Positions 1 through 6,127 of a stretch of 11,777 bases of DNA are shown piece after piece. Source of the stretch: a bacterium (GTDB lineage: Bacteria > Verrucomicrobiota > Verrucomicrobiae > Opitutales > Opitutaceae); the NCBI GenBank assembly GCA_021780625.1, contig JAJXYI010000223.1:1-11777 (forward strand). Direction: 5' to 3'. Position numbers and translations under genes: made by a program. Under the pieces are notes generated by a model. It was given only the letters and a program-made list of their open reading frames with translations, was not told the DNA's origin and did no database searches. The first letter of the stretch is position 1. Each line of letters starts with the position of its first letter.

Positions 1-404
1 GTGGCCGGGGTCCGAACGTTCAGGTAAAGGCAATCCTCGCTCGCGTGCAGCGGCCCCATCCAGGCATCGAGGTGCTGCATCGGCGACGCCGAGAACTGAT
101 CCGCCTTAAGCACACCCGACCAATCTGCGGCGGGTTGCGGCGGACGCCAGCGAAGCGCCCCGACGGGCGGCGCGGCAAACGGGATGCCGAGGTAGGTCGT
201 CAGGCCGTCCTCACTCGTGCCCTGCACCCAGCCGTTGCGAACATGGACGGGCGTGGGAGCCGCAGGGGCGGCACGAAGCCGGGGCCCGGACGCGACAAGC
301 GCACCGAGGGCTGCGATGATCCAAACGATCGAAGACCCCATCGTACGCGACCAAACGAACCGTCGTGCCGTCCCGTGGGGTGCAGGGGAAGTGGTGGTAA
401 CCAT
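1..404 (-). CDS. Type-B carboxylesterase, N-terminal part (runs off left edge)
   Basis: This is the first ~134 residues of an alpha/beta-hydrolase of the carboxylesterase type-B family, cut by the window edge. Seen in the translation: a Lys/Arg-bearing start and hydrophobic signal segment (around SSIVWIIAALGALVA), then the family N-terminal signature in order: YLGIPFAAPPVGALRW, a W-S-G-V turn, and SEDCLYLNV with the conserved Cys. The catalytic Ser/Glu/His lie beyond the window. The enzyme is presumably exported and cleaves an ester, but the substrate is unknown. Two ATG starts are possible: 404, which gives a signal peptide with arginines in its n-region and was preferred for that reason, or 341, which gives a shorter, uncharged one. 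Neither has a Shine-Dalgarno motif. It lies 94 bases downstream of the small CLDPGCP protein gene on the same strand, so it may be co-transcribed, but nothing links it to metals. Confidence 0.85.
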   Translation of the reverse strand, partial: MVTTTSPAPHGTARRFVWSRTMGSSIVWIIAALGALVASGPRLRAAPAAPTPVHVRNGWVQGTSEDGLTTYLGIPFAAPPVGALRWRPPQPAADWSGVLKADQFSASPMQHLDAWMGPLHASEDCLYLNVRTPA

Positions 405-498
405 GGACGACTTGCCTGAAATCAGAACCCAGTCCGGTCAACCCGGAAGCCAGTGGACCGTCACGCCCAAAAGGGGAAAAGAAGGGAGGGGCCCTCGC

Positions 499-789
499 TC
501 ACTCGCCCTGCGGCTTGGCTTGGAGCGCGAACATCACCATCGCCTTCGTCACAGCGACTCGGGGACGGGCGAATCGCCAGTGGCGGGTGCGGCCGTCCTC
601 GAAGACGGCGATCGTGGTCTCGACGATCGGGCAGCCGGGGTCGAGGCAGGCGGAATCGAAGACGCGCACGACGGCATCGTCGCCCAGGCCGAGCGTCTCC
701 ACGGTCCAACGACGGAGGGCCTCCGCCTGCGCGGAGTCGACGGGCGGAGCGGGTTCGCCCGTGAGCGCGGGGACGGCAAAGCGGTGCAT
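499..789 (-). CDS. Small conserved-looking protein with C-x4-C (CLDPGCP) motif, downstream of WD40-CobW genes
   Basis: A 96-residue soluble protein with no signal peptide or membrane segment. The N-terminal half (about 16-38) reads as a helix followed by LGLGDDAVV. The middle carries FDSACLDPGCPIVET (Cys48, Cys53), and after it comes a beta-rich stretch (TTIAVFEDGRTRHWRF) and a C-terminal VTKAMV segment. From memory, short proteins with a similar C-x-(D/E)-P-G-C-P-x-x-E-T core and RxW/K tail occur beside CobW-type GTPases in other bacteria without an assigned function; I could not check this. The two cysteines could bind metal or form a disulfide. The gene starts 31 bases after the WD40 gene stop and lies in the same orientation, so it is probably the last gene of the GTPase-WD40 operon. 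No clear ribosome-binding site precedes the ATG. Confidence 0.8.
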   Translation of the reverse strand: MHRFAVPALTGEPAPPVDSAQAEALRRWTVETLGLGDDAVVRVFDSACLDPGCPIVETTIAVFEDGRTRHWRFARPRVAVTKAMVMFALQAKPQGE

Positions 790-820
790 GGCAGATTCGC
801 GGAGCGGGCGCGCCCCGGCG

Positions 821-1834
821 TCACTCGGTGCAATTCAACACGTACAGGATGCCCTGCGCCGTGCCGATCGCGAGGTAGCGGTCGTCCGGGGACCACGCCA
901 TGCGCGCCGCCGCCGAGGGCATGCGCACCGTCGCGCGAAGCGGCTGCTTGCGCTCGGGGCTCCAGAGCATGAGCACACCGTCGTCGGAGCCGGTCGCGAG
1001 CAAGGCATGCTGGCGCTGAAACGCCACCGCACAGACGGGCGCGTCGTGCGGATACATCTGCGGCTCGCGCCCCTCGGGGCCCGCACCCTCACAGTCCCAC
1101 AGACACGCGTCACGTCCTCCGCTTGTGGCAAGCCAGCGGCCCGCGCGGTCGAAGCTGAGGTGGCGGACTTTGCCCTCGTAGCCGCTCATGTGAAATTCCT
1201 GGTCCTCCGCCGGCAGCCACAGGTGCACGCTCGGATCCTGATTGCCCGAAACGAGCCAGCGGTTGTCGGGCGACCACACGAGTGCGTGGATGCCGTTGGC
1301 GTAGGGGAATTCCTTCTGCACCACGAAGTCGTCCGCGTCCCACAGGCAAACTCCGCCGAAATAGGCCGCGGCCAGGCAACCGCCCGCGGGCTGCCAGGCA
1401 AGCGCCGAGAGCGTCTTCGGCGCATCGCGAAACGCGTGCACCAACCCCGCGTCGGCGTCGATGAAAGCGAGTTTCTTCCCTGCCGAGGCCGCCAGCACGG
1501 GCTTCGAAGCGCCCGCAGGACGCCACGCCAGGTGCTCCACCCAGGCGCCGCCAAAATCGTAGCTGCCCGTGTGCTGGCCCGCGATCGGATCCCAGAACTT
1601 CACCTTTCCGTCCTGGCCTCCGCTCGCGAGGGCCTTGCCGTCCGGACGCCACGCGAGCGCGTTCGCGCCGTCGTCGTGCCCGGAAAGCGGCGCGCCCTTC
1701 GCACCGTCGGCCGTGGCAAAGAGCTGCACCGAACCCGCCGCGGACGCGGCGGCCACCTGGGATCCGTCCGGCGACCAGTCGAGGTCGATCACATAGTCGT
1801 CGAGCTGGGTGGCCCAGTGTTTCGTCAATTGCAT
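821..1834 (-). CDS. WD40-repeat beta-propeller protein linked to CobW-type GTPase
   Basis: A 337-residue protein made almost entirely of WD40 repeats. Blade-like units are visible at about 13-40, 55-82 (GHDDGANALAWRPDGKALAS...VKFWD), 98-126, 141-166 (...VCLWD), 182-206 (...VHLWL), 222-247 (...ACLWD), 266-292 (...VLMLW) and 309-335, enough for one seven-bladed propeller. There is no signal peptide, so it should be cytoplasmic. WD40 propellers normally act as protein-binding platforms, and no catalytic residues are expected. The gene follows the COG0523 GTPase gene with only 16 bases between stop and start, pointing to co-transcription and perhaps physical partnership with that GTPase or with a metal-requiring client. 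Several Cys and His residues are scattered through it but form no recognised metal site. The assignment to WD40 is firm; the partner is inference. Confidence 0.92.
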   Translation of the reverse strand: MQLTKHWATQLDDYVIDLDWSPDGSQVAAASAAGSVQLFATADGAKGAPLSGHDDGANALAWRPDGKALASGGQDGKVKFWDPIAGQHTGSYDFGGAWVEHLAWRPAGASKPVLAASAGKKLAFIDADAGLVHAFRDAPKTLSALAWQPAGGCLAAAYFGGVCLWDADDFVVQKEFPYANGIHALVWSPDNRWLVSGNQDPSVHLWLPAEDQEFHMSGYEGKVRHLSFDRAGRWLATSGGRDACLWDCEGAGPEGREPQMYPHDAPVCAVAFQRQHALLATGSDDGVLMLWSPERKQPLRATVRMPSAAARMAWSPDDRYLAIGTAQGILYVLNCTE

Positions 1835-1850
1835 GTGCGGCGCGTCGGGG

Positions 1851-3257
1851 TCAGGAGGCGAAACAGGACTTGAAGCCCTCAGTCAGCGCGGCGCGGTCGA
1901 GCGCGCGGCCGATGAAGACGAGGGTGTTCATGCGAGGATCGTCGCCCCAGGGGCGGTCCATCTTCGCGTCGAAGAGCATGTGCACGCCCTGGAAGACGAG
2001 GCGGTTGGGAGCGCCCTTGACCACCAGCACGCCTTTCATGCGGAAGATGTCGCCGCCCTTCGTGCGGAGCAGTTCGCCGATCCACTCGTTGAGTTTCTTA
2101 GGATCGAGTTCGCCCGGGAGATGGATGCCCACGGAGCTGACCTTGTCATCGTGCTCGTGCTTCACGTGGTAGTCCTGCTGCCATGACGGCTTCACGATTT
2201 CACCGGCGTTCAGGATGTGCAGCGGAATCTCGCCGCACTGTTCGAAGACGAGATGCAGGCCGGGATTTTTCACCTCGATCGAGAAGCGTCCACTGCCTTC
2301 GTCGAGCATGAGCCGGTGCAGCGTTCCGCCGGGGGCGAGCGTCTCGCCCGTCTTCACCTTGTTTTCCCAGTCTGCGAAGGTCAGCACCGCCGCCTCGCGC
2401 GCCGCCACGATGTCGGGCTCGGAGAGGGACTTCACAGGCATGACCACCACGTCGAGTTCGTTTTCGTTGTGATGGTGATGCTCGCAATGGTGGTCGTGGC
2501 CGCAGTCGTGACCGTGTCCGTGCTCGTCGCCGTCGCCGTCGCAATCGCCGATCTCGAGGGCGAGTCTGCCCGCGGGCAGTTCATAGGCGCCGGCCCATTC
2601 GAAGGGATACTCGGGCTCAAGAAAGCGCGGGTCGAGGTCGGTGGCGCGGCTGAGATTGAACCCGCCGACGTTGACGACCTTGTCGAGGGGAATGTCCGCA
2701 TTGACGGTGCGGTGAATGCGCGCGACGGCGTTCATGCCGCGGATGCGTTTTTCGAGCGCGTCGAGCTCGGCCGGGCTCACCAGGTCGGTCTTGTTGAGCA
2801 GCACCACGTCCGCGAAGGCGATCTGCTTTTGCGCCTCGTCGCTGTCGCCGAGGTGGAGGCTCACGTGTTTGGCGTCGACGAGTGTGACGATCGCGTCGAG
2901 GCGGAAGGCTCCGCGCATCTCGTCGTCGGTGAAAAAGGTCTGGGCCACGGGTGCGGGGTTCGCCAGGCCGGTGGTCTCGATCAGGATGGCGTCGAGCTTG
3001 TCCTTGCGCTTGAGCAGGCGCCCGAGGATCCGGATGAGGTCTCCGCGCACGCTGCAGCAGATGCAGCCGTTGTTCATCTCGAAGAGCTCCTCCTCGCTCT
3101 GGATGACGAGCTGGTTGTCGACGCCGACCTCGCCGAATTCATTTTCGATCACAGCGATGCGTTTGCCGTGCTGCTCCGTGAGGATGCGGTTGAGCAGGGT
3201 GGTCTTGCCGGCGCCGAGGAAGCCGGTGAGGACTGTGACAGGGATGGAGTTGCTCAT
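1851..3257 (-). CDS. COG0523 (CobW/P47K-like) GTPase, putative zinc metallochaperone
   Basis: A 468-residue G3E-class P-loop GTPase. Visible motifs: Walker [10 protein letters not shown] (12-20), [10 protein letters not shown] (38-47), the metal-binding CICC of [11 protein letters not shown] (65-68), the Walker-B/switch region ETTGLANP (94-101) and the NKTD base-specificity motif (155-158). A His/Asp/Cys-rich loop spans about 238-263 ([20 protein letters not shown] and more His). A second small cluster, HVKHEH, sits at 364-369, just before the CobW C-terminal domain (about 374-466, with [10 protein letters not shown] and [16 protein letters not shown]). COG0523 proteins couple GTP hydrolysis to delivery of a metal, often zinc, to client proteins. 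The product is longer than the usual 320-400 residues because of about 110 residues between the His-rich loop and the C-terminal domain. ATG at 3257 directly precedes the canonical N-terminal strand, so the start is secure. A zinc role is favoured by the His-rich loop and the upstream znuA; true cobalamin CobW function is unlikely, as no cobalamin genes are nearby. Confidence 0.95.
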   Translation of the reverse strand: MSNSIPVTVLTGFLGAGKTTLLNRILTEQHGKRIAVIENEFGEVGVDNQLVIQSEEELFEMNNGCICCSVRGDLIRILGRLLKRKDKLDAILIETTGLANPAPVAQTFFTDDEMRGAFRLDAIVTLVDAKHVSLHLGDSDEAQKQIAFADVVLLNKTDLVSPAELDALEKRIRGMNAVARIHRTVNADIPLDKVVNVGGFNLSRATDLDPRFLEPEYPFEWAGAYELPAGRLALEIGDCDGDGDEHGHGHDCGHDHHCEHHHHNENELDVVVMPVKSLSEPDIVAAREAAVLTFADWENKVKTGETLAPGGTLHRLMLDEGSGRFSIEVKNPGLHLVFEQCGEIPLHILNAGEIVKPSWQQDYHVKHEHDDKVSSVGIHLPGELDPKKLNEWIGELLRTKGGDIFRMKGVLVVKGAPNRLVFQGVHMLFDAKMDRPWGDDPRMNTLVFIGRALDRAALTEGFKSCFAS

Positions 3258-3344
3258 GACGGAAGAAAGAGAAGTTTTGAAAAGTGAGGATCCGCGGAGG
3301 AACCGTCACAAGAAACCCGGAGCGACGCCGAACTCAACCTTTTC

Positions 3345-3370
3345 GGTTCTATCCCAAATGTCTAGAAACC
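3345..3370. promoter_or_regulatory. Dyad GGTTCTA - 11 bases - TAGAAACC upstream of the GTPase gene (possible operator)
   Basis: GGTTCTA at 3345-3351 pairs with TAGAAACC at 3363-3370 with one extra base in the right arm. Half-site centres are about 18 bases apart, near two helical turns. It lies about 90 bases upstream of the GTPase ATG, a plausible position for an operator. It does not resemble a classical Zur or Fur box, and I saw no convincing -35/-10 pair nearby. It could be a chance dyad. Confidence 0.25.
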
Positions 3371-3376
3371 GCAGCT

Positions 3377-3510
3377 GAACCACAAGACACGGAGGGCACA
3401 GAGTCTGAAATCAGAGTGATGGGCTGATTCAGGCCTCAGCCCGGAATGGTATCGGATACGAGATCACCCCGTAATTACCTTTCTCGGTGCCCTCGGCGCC
3501 TTTGTGGTTC
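3377..3510. repeat. Inverted-repeat element, arms 3377-3403 and 3481-3510
   Basis: The left arm (3377-3403) begins GAACCACAAGACACGG and continues GAGGGCACAGAG. The right arm (3481-3510), read on the other strand, begins GAACCACAAAGGCGCC and continues GAGGGCACCGAG. The arms match over 27-28 bases apart from one indel and a few substitutions. Between them lies a smaller perfect hairpin, GGGCTGA (3421-3427) with TCAGCCC (3436-3442). The arms belong to the widely seen ACCACA-GACAC-GAGG-CACAGAG type of intergenic repeat that recurs in genomes of Verrucomicrobiota and other environmental bacteria; that comparison is from memory. It fills the gap between the znuA 3' end and the GTPase promoter region and probably ends up in the znuA mRNA 3' region. 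Confidence 0.7.
3421..3442. terminator. Perfect 7-bp hairpin inside the inverted repeat; possible transcription stop after znuA
   Basis: GGGCTGA at 3421-3427 and TCAGCCC at 3436-3442 form a 7-bp stem with an 8-base loop. There is no T-run on either side, so it is not a standard rho-independent terminator. Its place about 105 bases beyond the znuA stop makes a role in ending or stabilising that transcript possible. Confidence 0.25.
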
Positions 3511-3547
3511 CAATCCATTCGAATCGGCGAAGTTCGAAAGGTGGCGA

Positions 3548-4423
3548 TCACTTGCGACCGTCCAGAGCGTCGACGATCGTCGTCAGGTTGTGCCGGAACA
3601 TCTGCTCGACGGTGGCCGCGCCCGATCCAACGGGGCCCAGGCCATCCGCATAAAGCACGCCGCCGGAGCGAGCGCCGCTTTCCTGGAGCATCGTGGCGAG
3701 CAGCTTCGGACTCTCCGTGTTGTCGGCAAAGACCGCGCGCACGTGGTGGAGCCGGATAAAGTCGATCAGCCGGGCGAGCGCCCGCGGATCGGGTTCGGCC
3801 GCCGGGTTGAGTCCGAGCAGCGGTTCGATTCTGAAGTCGTAGTCCCGCGCCAGATAGGCGAAGGCGTCGTGACTCGTCACCAGAATCCGGCGACGCTCCG
3901 GCAGCTTCGCCACCTCTTGGTCGGCCCAGGCGGCCAGCGTCGCCAGCCGGGCATCGTAGGCGGCCATCCGCGTCCTAAAAACCTCCGCCGATGCAGGCCG
4001 CAACCGGATCAGCGCCGCGCCCACGGCGGCCGCGACGCGTCGGACGTTTCCGATGCTGTTCCACCAGTGCGGATCGAGCACCCCGTCGTCCTGGGCCGAA
4101 CGCAGCGGATCCTTGATGAAGTCGGAGGCGCTCAGCACCATCGCCTTCGTTCCCGAGTTGGCGACCAGCCGCTCGAAGGAAGGCTCCAGGTCGAAGCCCG
4201 ATACCAGGACGAGGTCGGCGTCCACCACGCTCGCGGCATCCTCCGGCGACGGGTTGAAGGTATGCGGGTCGCTCCCCGCAGGCACCAGACTGCGCACGGT
4301 GACCTGGTCTCCGCCGATCTGGCTCGCGCATTCCGCGAGCACCGAATGAAGCGCCGCAACCCGCAGGGGCCGCGCCCACGCGCCACAGGCCGCGAAGAGA
4401 ATCGCCAGATAAAGAGACTTCAT
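3548..4423 (-). CDS. znuA: Periplasmic zinc/manganese ABC transporter substrate-binding protein (ZnuA/TroA family)
   Basis: A 291-residue cluster-9 (ZnuA/PsaA/TroA) binding protein that captures divalent metal in the periplasm for an ABC importer. The signal peptide is MKSLYLAILFAACGAWA; FAAC is a poor lipobox, so signal-peptidase I cleavage after AWA is more likely. The expected metal ligands are all visible: His54 in GSDPHTFNPSPED, His119 in DPHWWNS, His185 in TSHDAFAYLARDY and Asp260 in YADGLGP. The linking helix region (about 125-170) and the FADNTESPKLLATML segment are typical. It lacks the His-rich loop found in many ZnuA proteins, so zinc versus manganese cannot be settled from this protein alone; the neighbouring His-rich GTPase favours zinc. 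No permease or ATPase gene lies next to it in the window. It is divergent from rsuA across 134 bases. The gene symbol reflects the family rather than proven specificity. Confidence 0.92.
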   Translation of the reverse strand: MKSLYLAILFAACGAWARPLRVAALHSVLAECASQIGGDQVTVRSLVPAGSDPHTFNPSPEDAASVVDADLVLVSGFDLEPSFERLVANSGTKAMVLSASDFIKDPLRSAQDDGVLDPHWWNSIGNVRRVAAAVGAALIRLRPASAEVFRTRMAAYDARLATLAAWADQEVAKLPERRRILVTSHDAFAYLARDYDFRIEPLLGLNPAAEPDPRALARLIDFIRLHHVRAVFADNTESPKLLATMLQESGARSGGVLYADGLGPVGSGAATVEQMFRHNLTTIVDALDGRK

Positions 4424-4557
4424 GCCCCCACCCTAACAAAGTCGTCAAGGCCCACACGCTCCAATTTCCCCGCACCACGCGGCCCACCGCGCATGGCCCG
4501 CCTCCACTTTCTCCTCGATTCCCGCCCCACCCCCAACGAGGCTCCGGCGACTTTCCC
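4424..4557. promoter_or_regulatory. Divergent intergenic region between znuA and rsuA
   Basis: These 134 bases must hold the znuA promoter (minus strand) and an rsuA promoter (plus strand). On the minus strand TTGACG lies just upstream of znuA, but too close to the start codon to serve with a -10 box. I saw no recognisable Zur box. The rsuA side is pyrimidine-rich with no Shine-Dalgarno motif. Confidence 0.4.
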
Positions 4558-5277
4558 ATGCGCCGCATCGATCAGCTCCTTTCCAACCTCGGCTATTGCT
4601 CACGCCGCGAGGCCCGCAGTTGGGTCGACGAGGAACTCGTGACGGTGGGCGGAAAACTCGCCGGGGACGCGTCGGACCGCGTCGATCCCGCGATGGTCCA
4701 GGTCGAGGGCAAACCGCTCGACCACCCCGACGGCCTCTTGCTGCTTTTCCACAAGCCTCTCGGACGTGTGTGTTCGCATGACGGCCGGGAGGGTCCCAGC
4801 GTGTACGAACTGCTTCCCGATCGTTGGCGCCGCCGCAATCCCCCGATCACCAGCGTCGGCCGTCTCGACAAGGACACTACGGGGCTGCTTCTGCTCACGG
4901 ATCAATCGGATCTCGTCCACCGGCTCACCTCCCCGAAGCACAAGGTCCCCAAGACCTACGTGGCCACTCTCGACCGCGACGCCCTGCCCGAAGAAGGCGA
5001 GGCCCTGCGCGCGCTCTTCGCGTCCGGCACTTTTCTGCTCACCGGGGAAAAGGATCCCTGTGCCCCCGCCCAACTCGCCTGGCGCGACCCGCGCACCGCC
5101 GAGCTCGTCCTCACCGAGGGCCGCTATCATCAGGTACGCCGCATGTTCGCCGAAAAGGGCCTGCTCGTCACCACCCTCCACCGAGAACGCTTCGGCGACC
5201 TGGTGCTCGGCGATCTCGCGCCCGGAACTTGGCGCCCACTGCCCTTGGATACTTTCGATTCCAAGAGCGGCGGCTGA
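4558..5277 (+). CDS. rsuA: 16S rRNA pseudouridine(516) synthase RsuA
   Basis: A 239-residue pseudouridine synthase of the RsuA family, which isomerises a uridine in 16S rRNA (U516 in E. coli numbering). The N-terminal S4 RNA-binding domain (about 1-48: RIDQLLSNLGYCSRREAR...LVTVGG) is followed by the catalytic domain: LLLFHKPLGRVCS (61-73), the catalytic motif GRLDKDTTGLLLLT with nucleophile Asp104, KTYVATL (132-138) and EGRYHQVRRMFA (187-198). The length matches the family. The S4 start fixes the ATG at 4558; it has no Shine-Dalgarno motif but a pyrimidine-rich leader. The related RsuA-type enzymes RluB/RluE/RluF modify 23S rRNA; overall length and S4 domain favour RsuA, but the exact target is an inference. 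No U-tract terminator is visible after the stop. Confidence 0.92.
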   Translation: MRRIDQLLSNLGYCSRREARSWVDEELVTVGGKLAGDASDRVDPAMVQVEGKPLDHPDGLLLLFHKPLGRVCSHDGREGPSVYELLPDRWRRRNPPITSVGRLDKDTTGLLLLTDQSDLVHRLTSPKHKVPKTYVATLDRDALPEEGEALRALFASGTFLLTGEKDPCAPAQLAWRDPRTAELVLTEGRYHQVRRMFAEKGLLVTTLHRERFGDLVLGDLAPGTWRPLPLDTFDSKSGG

Positions 5278-5411
5278 AGAAGAATCGAGGTGCGAGAAGC
5301 AGTGAGAATGATTGGTGCGCGGCCGTTGCCGCTGCCCGTCTTCGACGTCCATTTTCGTGGCTCTATACCGCTTTGCGGACGCTGCTCTCGGCGGCGCCCT
5401 CCCGGATCATC

Positions 5412-5433
5412 GCGGAGCGTAGAGTGGCTCCGC
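5412..5433. repeat. Hairpin GCGGAGC - 8 - GCTCCGC
   Basis: GCGGAGC (5412-5418) and GCTCCGC (5427-5433) form a perfect 7-bp stem with loop GTAGAGTG. There is no T-run after it, so it resembles a REP-type palindrome more than a terminator. It lies about 135 bases after the rsuA stop. Confidence 0.5.
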
Positions 5434-5525
5434 ATTCAACATTCTCAACGGCTGTCGAGGGCCGTGATCCATAGGGTGTGGCGCAGCCGCGGACCCGGGG
5501 AGCGATGCACCGCAACGCGTGGTAG

Positions 5526-5546
5526 GGACCGACTTCCGGGCGGTCC
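5526..5546. repeat. Hairpin GGACCG - 9 - CGGTCC
   Basis: GGACCG (5526-5531) and CGGTCC (5541-5546) form a perfect 6-bp stem around ACTTCCGGG. It has no U-tract. The motif looks like the core of a dispersed intergenic repeat, which cannot be verified from one copy. Confidence 0.4.
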
Positions 5547-5666
5547 GGATTTTGGGTCGCCGGCTTGGGCGCGATGTCCGAGGCATGCCCGAAACCCCGC
5601 CGCGGATTATGCGCAGCGGCCGGCTCGGAGATCCGGTCCACCGGAGGCACCGGGAAGCACATCTTC

Positions 5667-5679
5667 CACGTCTGACGTG
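5667..5679. promoter_or_regulatory. Palindrome CACGTCTGACGTG upstream of yhbY
   Basis: CACGTC and GACGTG are exact reverse complements around one central T. A 13-base near-perfect palindrome with a single-base centre is too tight to be a hairpin but fits a homodimeric DNA-binding protein site. It lies 136 bases before the yhbY start. No regulator can be named. Confidence 0.25.
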
Positions 5680-5814
5680 TGACCTTCCATCTGCCCCGCA
5701 CGGATTCCGGGCGGTGTCACGCCAAAGCCCGGTCTGCCGGGATCCCCGCTCGTTTTTCTCGCGTTTTTCCAAGACTTCGTGGGCAATGTCGGGACCAATC
5801 AGGCTCACCCACTC

Positions 5815-6120
5815 ATGTCACTTCCATCCCTTACCGGCGCTCAGAAAACGCGGCTTCGCGGCCTTGGCCAGCAGCTCGACGACATGCTGCTCGTCGGCCA
5901 GGCCGGCGCCAGCGCCGCCGTCGTGGCGGAACTGAACCGCCTCCTGGCCGCGCACGAACTCGTGAAGGTCCGCCTTGTCGGCGCCGATCGCACGCAGCGC
6001 GCCGCGCTGACCGATGCGTTAGCGGCCGCGGCGCCCTGCCTGCACGTGGGCTCCGTGGGATTCACCGCGCTCTTCTACCGCCCGAATCCGGAACCCGCTC
6101 GCCAGAAGATCGAACTCTGA
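5815..6120 (+). CDS. yhbY: YhbY-family RNA-binding protein (CRS1/YhbY, CRM domain)
   Basis: A 101-residue single CRM-domain protein. The family signature is visible: LTGAQKTRLRGLGQQLDDMLLVGQAG (residues 6-31, with the GxxG loop as GQAG at 28-31), then the helix AVVAELNRLLAAHELVKVRL (about 35-54), and the C-terminal strand GFTALFYRP (82-90). YhbY binds pre-50S particles and takes part in ribosome assembly. ATG at 5815 gives the expected N-terminus; an in-frame GTG at 5779 would add 12 unrelated residues and was not chosen. The gene is followed by rsgA after only 7 bases, so the two ribosome-assembly factors are likely co-transcribed. There is no Shine-Dalgarno motif. Confidence 0.9.
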   Translation: MSLPSLTGAQKTRLRGLGQQLDDMLLVGQAGASAAVVAELNRLLAAHELVKVRLVGADRTQRAALTDALAAAAPCLHVGSVGFTALFYRPNPEPARQKIEL

Positions 6121-6127
6121 TTTTTGC

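Larger units (their letters stand above)
5278..5814. other. Gene-free 537-bp region with several palindromes
   Basis: No frame here gives a recognisable protein, and the open frames have shuffled Arg/Pro/Ser-rich compositions typical of non-coding GC-rich DNA. The region holds three clear palindromes (annotated separately at 5412-5433, 5526-5546 and 5667-5679), which looks like intergenic repeat material. It should also contain the promoter of the yhbY-rsgA pair; the only AT-richer stretch is around 5755-5772 (GTTTTTCTCGCGTTTTTCC), without an obvious -10 box. Confidence 0.6.

Noticed and set aside
515..1873. Long open frame (452 codons) on the plus strand opposite the WD40 gene
   Set aside because: Its translation is Arg/Val/Ala-rich with no motif, and it lies antisense to a clear WD40 protein; high GC keeps antisense frames open.
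1851..3257. Reading the GTPase as the cobalamin-pathway CobW
   Set aside because: No cobalamin biosynthesis gene is nearby; the His-rich loop and ZnuA neighbour point to zinc-type COG0523 function.
2217..3287. 356-codon plus-strand frame opposite the COG0523 GTPase
   Set aside because: It mirrors the GTPase codons on the other strand; Val/Asp/Glu/Ala-rich composition without domains.
3446..4642. 398-codon plus-strand frame across znuA and into rsuA
   Set aside because: It overlaps two well-supported genes in other frames and has no recognisable features.
5407..5808. 133-codon minus-strand frame in the rsuA-yhbY gap, beginning MSLIGPDIAHEVLEKREKN
   Set aside because: The first 20 residues look protein-like, but the rest is Arg/Pro/Ser/Gly-rich, covers the palindromes and resembles no family; a repeat-derived open frame is more likely.
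5779..5814. GTG start 12 codons upstream for yhbY
   Set aside because: The added residues (GNVGTNQAHPL) do not belong to the CRM domain, and the ATG at 5815 gives the family's normal N-terminus.
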